DNA from: Burkholderiaceae bacterium
Lineage (GTDB): Bacteria; Pseudomonadota; Gammaproteobacteria; Burkholderiales; Burkholderiaceae
DNA: 6,446 bases
Assembly: GCA_947373615.1 (NCBI GenBank)
Contig: CANBYN010000107.1
Location: 1-6,446, forward strand
Direction of reading: 5' to 3'
Program-made: the position numbers and the translations under genes
Part shown: positions 1-6,446 of the stretch, one piece after another
Layout: every line of letters starts with the position of its first letter
Numbering within the stretch: the first letter of the stretch is position 1
The notes under the pieces: model-generated
Seen by the model: only the letters and a program-made list of their open reading frames with translations
What the model was told of the DNA's origin: nothing
The model's database searches: none

Positions 1-954
1 GCGTTTTTACTTTTTGTTTTGCCATCAAGTCCAATGGCGCAACCTTGGGCAGTTATCGGAGGTAGTTGTATTTCTGCTCTAGTAGGGCTGACGTGTATGC
101 GCTTTGTCCATGACTTCGTAATCTTAATTCCGCTATCCGTTGGGCTTGCAATCTTGCTAATGTTTGCATTACGTTGTTTGCACGCACCTGCTGCTGCATT
201 AGCGCTATTAATCCCTCTGAACGGATTGGTAGACTTTCATTTTGTCCTCTTTCCCGTCTTAGCTAATGCTGTTTTGCTGGTTGTATGCGCAGTAATTTAT
301 AACTCCCTAACGGGGAAAGCGTATCCATATCGCCCAAAATCGCTTTTAGATCCGTCTCCACTGCAAAAACGCGATCGTAAAATTGAGAATGAAGAAATAG
401 ATACAGTTTTGGCAAGATATGACCAGGTTTTAGATATCAACAAAGGTGATTTAGCTAATTTGATCTCCCAAGTAGAGCATGGCGCTTATCAAAAGAAGCT
501 GCAAAGTATGCATTGCAAAACTATTATGACCGCGGATGTTTTATATGTAAGCATGGACTCTCCTTTGGATCAGGCTTGGAACCTATTGCGTAATCGTCAT
601 GTAAAAGCCCTGCCAGTCATAGATGGTGCGCGGAGGGTTCTTGGAATTATTACCTTAGAGGATTTTATTAAAAGCGCAGCAGTGGATTTCCATCAAACTT
701 TTGGACAGCGCATCAGAGGTTTTATGCGGACCGCTGTTCCTGGTTTGAATAGCTTGCCAAATGCGGTTGGGCAGGTGATGAGTAAGCCGGTGAGGGTCAT
801 TAGTGAAGATCGAAATATGCTTGATTTAGCTGAGATTTTTTGCGGCGATGGTCATCACCATATCCCAGTAATTAATAATGATAGGCAGTTAGTGGGGATG
901 ATTACTCAATCTGATTTTGTAAAAGCCATTGATCAGTCCATTGATATTAGATGA
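1..954 (+). CDS. HPP-family membrane protein with two C-terminal CBS domains (5' end cut by window edge)
   Basis: The reading frame is open to base 1 with no start signal, so the N-terminus lies outside the window; 317 residues are visible. The first ~100 residues are hydrophobic and match the HPP transmembrane family: a PSSPMAQPW segment near residues 8-16, a glycine-rich VIGG stretch, then about four membrane helices. The signature tripeptide at bases 181-189 reads HAP rather than HPP, in the context HAPAAA. A charged linker of ~65 residues follows, then two CBS domains at about bases 526-684 (MTADVL to IITLEDF) and 778-930 (MSKPVRV to MITQSDF). CBS pairs usually bind adenine nucleotides and regulate the attached domain, so this may be a nucleotide-gated transporter or channel; the substrate is unknown. 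The gene converges on the nitrate operon and is transcribed separately from it. Family assignment is firm, function is inferred. Confidence 0.9.
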   Translation, partial: AFLLFVLPSSPMAQPWAVIGGSCISALVGLTCMRFVHDFVILIPLSVGLAILLMFALRCLHAPAAALALLIPLNGLVDFHFVLFPVLANAVLLVVCAVIYNSLTGKAYPYRPKSLLDPSPLQKRDRKIENEEIDTVLARYDQVLDINKGDLANLISQVEHGAYQKKLQSMHCKTIMTADVLYVSMDSPLDQAWNLLRNRHVKALPVIDGARRVLGIITLEDFIKSAAVDFHQTFGQRIRGFMRTAVPGLNSLPNAVGQVMSKPVRVISEDRNMLDLAEIFCGDGHHHIPVINNDRQLVGMITQSDFVKAIDQSIDIR

Positions 955-985
955 AAAATCTAATCAGTGAATTGATCATTTTTTT
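930..985 (+). terminator. Intrinsic (Rho-independent) terminator overlapping the end of the HPP-CBS gene
   Basis: The left arm at 930-952 begins TGATCA and ends TAGAT; the right arm at 958-978 begins ATCTA and ends TGATCA, with loop GAAAA at 953-957. By hand alignment the arms pair along about 21 positions with two G-U wobbles, one C-A mismatch and a two-base bulge. Seven T residues follow immediately at 979-985. The TGA stop codon (952-954) sits at the top of the stem and in the loop. The stem is AT-rich, so its stability depends on length. The T-run is on the plus strand only, so it fits termination of the left gene rather than of the convergent operon. Confidence 0.8.
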
Positions 986-1021
986 ATTGAGAGTACAACG
1001 TCCCAAAGCTAAGATTTTTGA

Positions 1022-1060
1022 CTTGAGCATGATTTTGATTGGCTGATCTTGAGTCTGATT
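1022..1060. repeat. Short imperfect direct repeat in the convergent gap
   Basis: Two 13-base copies, CTTGAGCATGATT (1022-1034) and CTTGAGTCTGATT (1048-1060), are identical at 11 of 13 positions and start 26 bases apart. The second copy runs into the stop codon of the minus-strand HPP gene. The DNA between them also contains TGATT- and TGATC-like words. I see no clear hairpin plus T-run for the minus strand here. The repeat may be chance similarity in simple AT-rich sequence or a duplication remnant; no function can be assigned. Confidence 0.4.
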
Positions 1061-1568
1061 ATTCCCAAACGCTCCAGTCTTTTGATGGTGGGGAATGCTC
1101 GTTCCATTTCACCGGGTAATGTATCGATTTACCAGGTGTTAAGCGACTCCAGATCGCTGCTACAACCGCAAGGGTTGTCACTCCCACTAAAACGACTAAT
1201 ATGAGGTTACTAAATCCAGCGTGTGCCTGAATCATAATCAATGGGTTAGCACCAGCTGGTGGATGCACAGTTTGAGTTAACAATAAAAGACATAGAGCAA
1301 TTACCTCTGCCAACAAGTAAACCCACAAAGCATCGTTAAATAATTGATAGCAAACAATGCCACTGAGCGCGCTGATGAGATGGCCGCCAAATAAGGCTCG
1401 TGGTTGAGCCGCTGGCGCGCGAGTCAGGCCAAACAAAAATATCGTAGATCCACCTAGCGATGCTAGCAGGAATGGCGATGCTGGAGGCTTAGTAAAAAGC
1501 AGGGCTAGACCAAGGGCAGTCATTGCTCCCAATGAGACCCAAAGCAATCGCATGATAGTTTTTAGCAT
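1059..1568 (-). CDS. Small HPP-family integral membrane protein, candidate nitrite/nitrate permease
   Basis: This 169-residue protein is a complete, minimal HPP-family protein without CBS domains. It has about five hydrophobic helices (roughly residues 7-25, 31-48, 60-77, 80-98 and 118-140), the family's APAAQPRALFGGH-type segment at 51-63, and the intact signature HPPAGANP at 102-109 after the fourth helix. The C-terminal ~28 residues are polar and probably soluble. The start is the ATG at 1566-1568, four bases after the stop of the upstream YbiB-like gene. No good ribosome binding site is visible, so translation may be coupled; ATG at codon 6 is an alternative start. HPP proteins of cyanobacteria and chloroplasts are known to transport nitrite. 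Its position as last gene of a nirB-nirD-nasA operon makes transport of nitrite or nitrate the best guess, but the sequence does not show the substrate. Confidence 0.88.
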   Translation of the reverse strand: MLKTIMRLLWVSLGAMTALGLALLFTKPPASPFLLASLGGSTIFLFGLTRAPAAQPRALFGGHLISALSGIVCYQLFNDALWVYLLAEVIALCLLLLTQTVHPPAGANPLIMIQAHAGFSNLILVVLVGVTTLAVVAAIWSRLTPGKSIHYPVKWNEHSPPSKDWSVWE

Positions 1569-1572
1569 GTAC

Positions 1573-2481
1573 TTAGAATAAGCCTGTCATACGCATTATT
1601 TCACTAGCTTGTCTCAATATGGAAATGGGGCAAGCTACTTCGCCTGAAAGTATTTTCGCGGTCACCGATGCTGTGAATTCAGCATTTATTTCTGTAAATG
1701 GACTAAGGTCTGAGAATCGCCCTTCAGGGCTAGTCGATTCTTGGTGATTGGCAAACAGAAAATGCATTTCAGGAAGCCTTTGCGGCGAGGCGGTTGGCTC
1801 ACCTTCATTGCCTCTCATTAGTATGGCATTGGCAGAGCGACGCTGAAAGTACTCCCGTAATTTTTCTGGGTATTCCGGGTGTGTGTAATTCGAAATTTGC
1901 CAAGCATGGTCGGGCATCGGATTAATTAGTTTTGCTAAGACATGACCAGTATTTCTCAGTCCAATTTGAGCTCTAATATCAAGTAACTTTTGTAGCTCTG
2001 GCGATAAGACTCTTAGTGGACAGAAGATGGGGGTGCTTAAGTTGAGAAGTGAGTCAAATGCATTTGAATTACTTAAGATTGGCCAGTCGAGTGATTTAAA
2101 GATTTCATAACTAGTCACCCTTGTCAGATCTTTTTCAACCCCCTGGACAATTACGGTTAAACCTTCGCTAGCTAGTATGCCGGCAAGTAGGGGTGTCAAG
2201 TTTGCTTGTTTTCTCGCGCCGTTATAGCTTGGCAAAACAATGCTTGGGCATGGGCCTGGGTTAAGTAAGGATAATTTTGGCTCTAGAGCATCCATAAAGC
2301 CCATGAGTTCAGAGACAGACTCCCCTTTGATACGCATGGCAATACAAAAGGCACCCAGCTCCAGATCGCTTACATCGCCCGCTAGTATTTGGGCGAAAAC
2401 CTCTTTGGCCTGATTCTGATCGAGATCGCTAGCACCTTTGCTGCCTCGACCAATAACCTTTAAGAATGATGTAATACTCAT
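1573..2481 (-). CDS. ybiB: YbiB/TrpD2-family nucleic-acid-binding protein (anthranilate phosphoribosyltransferase-like fold)
   Basis: The 302-residue protein resembles Escherichia coli YbiB (about 320 residues) in several recalled blocks: IGRG near residue 10, DLELGAFCIAMRIKGE at 39-54, PSYNGARKQANLTPLLA at 84-100, NTGHVLAKL at 177-185, a THPEY block at 200-204, and an MRGNEGEPTASPQR-type block at 222-235. The fold is that of TrpD, but the positions of the PRPP-binding GTGGD and HGNR motifs read PSYNG and QGVE, so phosphoribosyltransferase activity is unlikely. E. coli YbiB is a dimer that binds nucleic acids with little sequence specificity and is SOS-controlled with dinG. Here the gene starts 7 bases after the nasA stop and ends 4 bases before the HPP gene, so it is probably transcribed with nitrate assimilation. 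No LexA-box-like sequence is visible near its start. Family assignment is strong; its role in this operon is unknown. Confidence 0.9.
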   Translation of the reverse strand: MSITSFLKVIGRGSKGASDLDQNQAKEVFAQILAGDVSDLELGAFCIAMRIKGESVSELMGFMDALEPKLSLLNPGPCPSIVLPSYNGARKQANLTPLLAGILASEGLTVIVQGVEKDLTRVTSYEIFKSLDWPILSNSNAFDSLLNLSTPIFCPLRVLSPELQKLLDIRAQIGLRNTGHVLAKLINPMPDHAWQISNYTHPEYPEKLREYFQRRSANAILMRGNEGEPTASPQRLPEMHFLFANHQESTSPEGRFSDLSPFTEINAEFTASVTAKILSGEVACPISILRQASEIMRMTGLF

Positions 2482-2488
2482 TACAAGA

Positions 2489-5332
2489 TTATGCAGCTAC
2501 TTCTATTCTCTTGAAGAAACTGGCAATAATTTGCTTCACTTCAGGTTTGCAGGAGCCACAATTAGTTCCGCATTGCGTTTCAGATTGAAGTGAGTTCATA
2601 GCTTCTTCGGGGGAAGTTCCTGCTGGCATTTTGCTTAAACATTGCTTCATTGTTTCCGCAGATACATTAAAGCAGTTACAAATTGCCTTACCCTTGGATT
2701 TAATTTCTACAGGTGGTTTGCTGACGGGCATCAATAGAGATCGACCGAGCGTTTTTGCATCCAAACCACTTTCTAGGTACTCTCTTAGCCAGGCAGTACT
2801 TGCTAGGCTTTCAATAGGACCAGTGAGCATTGCCGATAGGACTTTCTCTTGGGCACGTACGAGCCGCACTACACCTCTACGCTTATCGCTGTAGCGCATA
2901 ACAGGCTCTCCAGATGCCTCATCCAATTTGAATTTTTGCATCACTTGCTTTAAAGCTTTGGCGGCAAGTGATTCTGATTGTTCAAGAGGGTCATCGTGGT
3001 GGGCGCCTTTGAATGAAACTCCAATGAGGTCACCATCCTGCTCTCTACCAAATAAGACGCATTGGGCAGAATCGAAGTAGGGCAAGATGCTGCGCAAACT
3101 ATTTTGCACAGAAAATACTTCGTCTTTTGAAAATAGGCCAAAGGCCACTAATTGCCACGGAAGATTTGCTGACAAAATTTTGACGGCTGAATGTTTTAAT
3201 TCTGGCTGACCGGATACGGGGTCAATCATGTTGCAAGTGAGTCCATTGACTCCACGGCCTGGTGTTTTACCAGCAGCTCCTGAAATAAATTCAGAACCCC
3301 AATGCATGGCAATAAAAGCTTGTGAAGAGGCAATATCATCCGAGACTTTGATTGGGAAGATCTCACTACCTCTGCGGCTAGTGACATGAACTAAATCACC
3401 ATCTTCTAGATTCATTCTGCCAGCATCTTTGGGTGATAGCTCTACGCAAGGCTCTGGTGAGTGACCATAAAGAGTCCCAATCGTTCCAGTTCTACTCATG
3501 CCGTGCCATTGATCTCTGAGGCGTCCTGTATTTAATGCAAAGGGAAAGTGAGCATCTACTGATTCAGCGGTAGCCTTATAAGGTGCGGCAATAAAGTGAG
3601 CTTTTTTATCTTTGGTTGGAAAGATCCCATCTTCATAAAGCCTTTTTTTGCCAAAGTATGCTCCTTTTGGCATGGGCCACTGTTGTGGTCCACGCTCATT
3701 GAGGATGCCATAACTAAGACCTGTGATATCAAGGTCTCGGCCAGCAGTGCATTCTCGATGTTCATTCCAAATATCTTCTGGCTCAGCATAAGGAAATAGA
3801 GTGTTAACTCCTTCTTTTCTATTTCCTGGGAGAAGTGCTTCTAAAGCTTGTGCAATTTCTAACGCAATCTGCCAATCATGTTTTGCAGACTCGTAAGGAT
3901 CAATTGCGGGGTTAACTTTCGAGATACGACGCTCTGAATTTGTAACAGTTCCCACTTTTTCTGCCCAGGTAGTGGCGGGCAATAAAATATCTGCATAGAG
4001 GGTGGTTGCTGTATGGGCGTAAGCTTCTTGTACAACAACAAATTCTGCTTTCCTGAGTCCCTCGTGAACCGCATTGAGATTGGGCATAGATTGTGCGGGG
4101 TTTGTGCAGACAATCCAAATAGCCTTAAGCTTCTCTGTGCGCAATGCTTCAAACATGGGAATGGCGCTAAGGCCTGGTTTCTCCGGAACTGAGTGGACTC
4201 CCCATAGGTTAGCGACTTCTGCACGATGCTCTGGATTGGCAAGATCGCGGTGTGCGGATAGTTGATTGGCTAGACCTCCAACTTCTCGGCCACCCATCGC
4301 ATTGGGTTGCCCGGTCAAAGAGAATGGGCCTGCACCGGCTTTACCAATTTGACCGGTGGCTAAATGTAAGTTTACTAGAGCGGCGTTCTTGGCGGTACCT
4401 GATGCTGATTGATTTAATCCTTGGCAATACATCGATAAGGTTGCGGGTGAAGTGGCAAACCATTGCGCTGCTTGGAATAAGTCCTTTTCGTTAATGCCAC
4501 AGATCTGGCTCACTGCCTTAGGCGTGAAGTCCCTTACCAGATCACGCAGGACATCAAACTCCGCTGTATATGATTTGATGTAAGCCTCATCAATCCATTT
4601 CTCCCAAAGCATGATGTAAAGCATGCCGTGGTAAAGGGCAACATCAGTACCTGGCTGTATCTGCAGGAAGAGGTCAGCTTCTTTGGCAGTCTCTGTTTTT
4701 CTGGGGTCAACAACAATGACTTTGAGATCGGGATTATTTTTACGCGCATCCTCGAGGCGTCTATACAGAATCGGATGGGCAAAAGCTGTATTCGATCCTG
4801 TAATAAAAATGGTGGATGCAGAATCAACATCTTCATAGCAGCAAGGCGGAGCATCCATCCCCAAAGTTTGCTTGTATCCAGCTACTGCACTAGACATGCA
4901 TAGGCGGGAATTGGTATCAATGTTGTTTGAGCCAATTAACCCCTTCATTAACTTATTAAAGATGTAATAGTCTTCGGTAAGTAGCTGACCAGAGACATAA
5001 ATACCAACGGACTCTGGTCCATGATCTTTAATGATGTCGGCAAATTTCTGGGCGACGGTTTGAATGGCTTCAGGCCAAGAAATATCTGTTGGCTCTTCAC
5101 CTCTCGCTTTGCGGATTGCTGGCCTACCTAACCGAGATTGCAGTTGGAGACTTGGATTCGCAGTGAGATGAAGTGTAGAGCCTTTGCTGCAGAGTCTGCC
5201 AAAGTTTGCGGGGTGATCCGGGTCGCCACGAACTCCGGTTACTTCGATCTTCCCATTGCTTGCAGCCGCAGTTTCAATAATGACGCCACAGCCAACACCA
5301 CAATAGCAACAGGTGCTTTTAACTTCAGCCAT
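2489..5332 (-). CDS. nasA: Assimilatory nitrate reductase catalytic subunit, with C-terminal BFD-like [2Fe-2S] domain
   Basis: This is a 947-residue cytoplasmic molybdopterin enzyme that reduces nitrate to nitrite. The N-terminal [4Fe-4S] ligands are C8, C11, C15 and C48 (CxxCxxxC, then RLCSKG). C145 in SRLCMSS is the expected molybdenum ligand, as in Nas/Nap nitrate reductases. The family motif QPNAMGGREVGG is at 342-353. The MGD-binding domain starts near residue 596 (FALNTGRLRDQWHGM). After a ~165-residue linker region there is a BFD-like domain with ligands C885, C887, C925 and C928, as in Klebsiella-type NasA. There is no signal peptide, which fits assimilation rather than periplasmic Nap. 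The ATG at 5330-5332 overlaps the nirD stop by 8 bases (ATGGCTGA). A GAGGAA lies 13 bases upstream, rather far, so coupling to nirD translation is likely. No dedicated NADH-flavoprotein partner lies in the window; electrons may come through NirB and NirD or from a protein encoded elsewhere. Confidence 0.97.
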   Translation of the reverse strand: MAEVKSTCCYCGVGCGVIIETAAASNGKIEVTGVRGDPDHPANFGRLCSKGSTLHLTANPSLQLQSRLGRPAIRKARGEEPTDISWPEAIQTVAQKFADIIKDHGPESVGIYVSGQLLTEDYYIFNKLMKGLIGSNNIDTNSRLCMSSAVAGYKQTLGMDAPPCCYEDVDSASTIFITGSNTAFAHPILYRRLEDARKNNPDLKVIVVDPRKTETAKEADLFLQIQPGTDVALYHGMLYIMLWEKWIDEAYIKSYTAEFDVLRDLVRDFTPKAVSQICGINEKDLFQAAQWFATSPATLSMYCQGLNQSASGTAKNAALVNLHLATGQIGKAGAGPFSLTGQPNAMGGREVGGLANQLSAHRDLANPEHRAEVANLWGVHSVPEKPGLSAIPMFEALRTEKLKAIWIVCTNPAQSMPNLNAVHEGLRKAEFVVVQEAYAHTATTLYADILLPATTWAEKVGTVTNSERRISKVNPAIDPYESAKHDWQIALEIAQALEALLPGNRKEGVNTLFPYAEPEDIWNEHRECTAGRDLDITGLSYGILNERGPQQWPMPKGAYFGKKRLYEDGIFPTKDKKAHFIAAPYKATAESVDAHFPFALNTGRLRDQWHGMSRTGTIGTLYGHSPEPCVELSPKDAGRMNLEDGDLVHVTSRRGSEIFPIKVSDDIASSQAFIAMHWGSEFISGAAGKTPGRGVNGLTCNMIDPVSGQPELKHSAVKILSANLPWQLVAFGLFSKDEVFSVQNSLRSILPYFDSAQCVLFGREQDGDLIGVSFKGAHHDDPLEQSESLAAKALKQVMQKFKLDEASGEPVMRYSDKRRGVVRLVRAQEKVLSAMLTGPIESLASTAWLREYLESGLDAKTLGRSLLMPVSKPPVEIKSKGKAICNCFNVSAETMKQCLSKMPAGTSPEEAMNSLQSETQCGTNCGSCKPEVKQIIASFFKRIEVAA

Positions 5333-5675
5333 GTGTGGTTTGCAATTCCTCGCGGCTCAACCAAACCACACCAGACTCGACTTTGACTGCAAAGGACTTG
5401 GCACAGCCCTCATCCGGAGCAACGGCACAGCCAGTGGAAAGATCTATATTCCAGGAGTGCAGTGGGCAGGTTACGGATTTACCATGAACAATACCCTGTG
5501 AGAGAGGGCCGCCTTTGTGTGGGCACTTATCCAATACGGCAAATACTTCATCTTCTGAATTCCTGAAAATCGCAATTTGACCGGCAGGTGCCTCAATCAC
5601 TCGAGCCCCTAAGACAGGAATTTCTTCAACTGTTGTGATTTTTTGCCAATGATCAAGTTGGGCGGTATTAGACAT
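5325..5675 (-). CDS. nirD: Nitrite reductase (NADH) small subunit, Rieske-type
   Basis: The protein has 116 residues from the chosen start. It carries a complete Rieske [2Fe-2S] motif: C51-P-H53 and C70-P-L-H73, the latter in TCPLHSW. It matches NirD of the cytoplasmic NADH nitrite reductase (family members are about 110 residues). I chose the ATG at 5673-5675: it overlaps the nirB stop as ATGTCTAA and has GAGG six bases upstream. An in-frame TTG at 5690 would add five residues but lies inside nirB and is less convincing. NirD works with NirB in reduction of nitrite to ammonium. In Paracoccus the equivalent NasG also passes electrons from the NirB-like NasB to the nitrate reductase. The 8-base overlap with nasA downstream fits such a joint role. 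Two extra cysteines (83 and 91) lie outside the Rieske motif. Confidence 0.95.
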   Translation of the reverse strand: MSNTAQLDHWQKITTVEEIPVLGARVIEAPAGQIAIFRNSEDEVFAVLDKCPHKGGPLSQGIVHGKSVTCPLHSWNIDLSTGCAVAPDEGCAKSFAVKVESGVVWLSREELQTTHG

Positions 5676-6446
5676 TTCCAACCTCGACAATAGGAATGGT
5701 TTTAAATTGACGAATATCTACACCTGCACGCTCAAACTCTTTCCAGGGGTCTGGAGCATCTTTTAGATCAAAGAGCAGTCTTTCATAAAGTGCTTTTCGG
5801 CTTTCAGCATCTTCAACCACCTTTTGTTTGATATATTCCATGCCAACACGAGCTAAGTAGTGCACTGTACGATCTAGATACCAAGCCTCTTCACGATATA
5901 GCTGTAAGAATGCGCCTGAATACTCTCGTACCTCTTCATCCGTTTTAACTTTACAAAGAAACTCAGCAACTTCAGTTTTAATACCGCCGTTACCGCCAAT
6001 ATAGAGCTCCCATCCAGACTCAACGCCGATGATGCCAACGTCTTTAATGCCAGCTTCTGCGCAGTTTCTAGGGCAACCTGAAACAGCAAGCTTTACTTTA
6101 TGGGGGGAGTACATACCAAACAGCATCCGTTCAAGCTCTACACCCATCTTCATAGAAGATTGAGTGCCAAAGCGACAATGCTCATCGCCTACGCAAGTCT
6201 TTACTGTGCGAATAGATTTTCCATAGGCATGACCTGAAGGCATATCCAATTCCTTCCAAACTGCTGGAAGATCATCCTTCTTGATGCCAAGTAAGTCGAT
6301 GCGTTGACCACCAGTTACTTTTACCGTTGGTACTTGGTATTTCTCGGCAACATCTGCAATACGGCGTAATTCTGCAGGAGTAGTCAATCCACCAAACATC
6401 CTTGGCACTACTGAGAAGGTGCCATCTTTTTGAATATTGGCATGAG
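5668..6446 (-). CDS. nirB: Nitrite reductase (NADH) large subunit, C-terminal part (5' end cut by window edge)
   Basis: The frame stays open to the right edge, giving 258 visible residues that begin HANIQKDGTFSVVPRM, a segment typical of the NirB interior. The visible part is the sulfite/nitrite reductase domain that holds siroheme and a [4Fe-4S] cluster. The four cluster cysteines are present: C-x5-C in TCVGDEHCRFG (codons at 6193-6195 and 6175-6177) and C-x3-C in SGCPRNCAE (codons at 6073-6075 and 6061-6063). The last of these bridges to the siroheme iron in this family. NirB proteins are usually over 800 residues, so the FAD/NADH and BFD-like domains lie outside the window. The enzyme catalyses the six-electron reduction of nitrite to ammonium in the cytoplasm with NirD. 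The stop codon overlaps the nirD start by 8 bases. The operon promoter and any nitrate-responsive leader are not visible. Confidence 0.96.
   Translation of the reverse strand, partial: HANIQKDGTFSVVPRMFGGLTTPAELRRIADVAEKYQVPTVKVTGGQRIDLLGIKKDDLPAVWKELDMPSGHAYGKSIRTVKTCVGDEHCRFGTQSSMKMGVELERMLFGMYSPHKVKLAVSGCPRNCAEAGIKDVGIIGVESGWELYIGGNGGIKTEVAEFLCKVKTDEEVREYSGAFLQLYREEAWYLDRTVHYLARVGMEYIKQKVVEDAESRKALYERLLFDLKDAPDPWKEFERAGVDIRQFKTIPIVEVGNV
5682..5685 (-). promoter_or_regulatory. Ribosome binding site that decides the nirD start
   Basis: On the minus strand GAGG is followed by TTGGAA and then ATG at 5675-5673, a normal spacing of six bases. It lies within the last codons of nirB. It supports the ATG start of nirD over the upstream in-frame TTG at 5690. 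Confidence 0.65.

Noticed and set aside
19..21. TTG as the start of the HPP-CBS protein.
   Set aside because: The frame continues to base 1 with hydrophobic family-like residues, and the HPP domain would lack its first helices; the true start is outside the window.
1573..2481. Calling this gene trpD (tryptophan synthesis).
   Set aside because: The PRPP-binding glycine motif and HGNR motif are absent, there are no other trp genes nearby, and the conserved blocks fit YbiB.
2482..2560. Possible LexA box or separate promoter before the YbiB-like gene.
   Set aside because: Only 7 bases separate it from nasA, and I found no CTGT-N8-ACAG-like palindrome or convincing -35/-10 pair in the adjacent nasA end.
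2631..5501. Several open frames of 60-130 codons antisense to or out of frame with nasA and nirD.
   Set aside because: They lie wholly or almost wholly inside well-supported genes, show no recognisable domains or convincing start signals, and read like shadow translations.
5676..5690. TTG start for nirD giving 121 residues.
   Set aside because: The ATG at 5673-5675 has GAGG at proper spacing and the typical start-stop overlap with nirB; the TTG lies deeper in nirB without a better ribosome binding site.
6406..6408. GTG as a start making a short 246-residue NirB.
   Set aside because: The frame is open to the window edge and the upstream residues (HANIQKDGTFSV) are typical internal NirB sequence, so the gene is cut by the window and not short.

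Overview
The window carries most of a bacterial nitrate-assimilation operon on the minus strand and, converging on its end, a plus-strand gene cut by the left edge. Gene content, protein sequence style and moderately low GC suggest a betaproteobacterium of the Burkholderiales, perhaps a freshwater Polynucleobacter-like organism. This is an inference from protein resemblance, not a search result.

Layout from left to right: (1) 1-954, plus strand, the C-terminal part of an HPP-family membrane protein with two CBS domains. It ends in a strong intrinsic terminator whose hairpin contains the stop codon. (2) 955-1058, a convergent intergenic gap with the terminator's T-run and a short imperfect direct repeat. 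(3) 1059-1568, minus, a small second HPP-family membrane protein. (4) 1573-2481, minus, a YbiB/TrpD2-type protein that resembles anthranilate phosphoribosyltransferase but lacks its PRPP motifs. (5) 2489-5332, minus, NasA, the molybdenum assimilatory nitrate reductase. (6) 5325-5675, minus, NirD, a Rieske-type small subunit. (7) 5668 to the right edge, minus, the C-terminal part of NirB, the siroheme nitrite reductase.

Transcription of the minus-strand block runs nirB, nirD, nasA, ybiB-like, HPP. Its promoter lies beyond the right edge. Spacing is extremely tight: two 8-base overlaps, then gaps of 7 and 4 bases, so the five genes probably form one transcript. NasA would reduce nitrate to nitrite, and NirBD would reduce nitrite to ammonium in the cytoplasm. 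The small HPP protein is a candidate nitrite or nitrate permease, because HPP-family proteins of cyanobacteria and chloroplasts have nitrite transport activity. The role of the YbiB-like protein is unknown.

There is no stretch over 300 bases without a gene, and I saw no RNA genes, CRISPR array or insertion sequence. Most of the content is a known pathway. The points worth a second look are the YbiB-like gene and the HPP gene riding in the operon, the altered HPP signature in the CBS protein, and the terminator built into a coding end.
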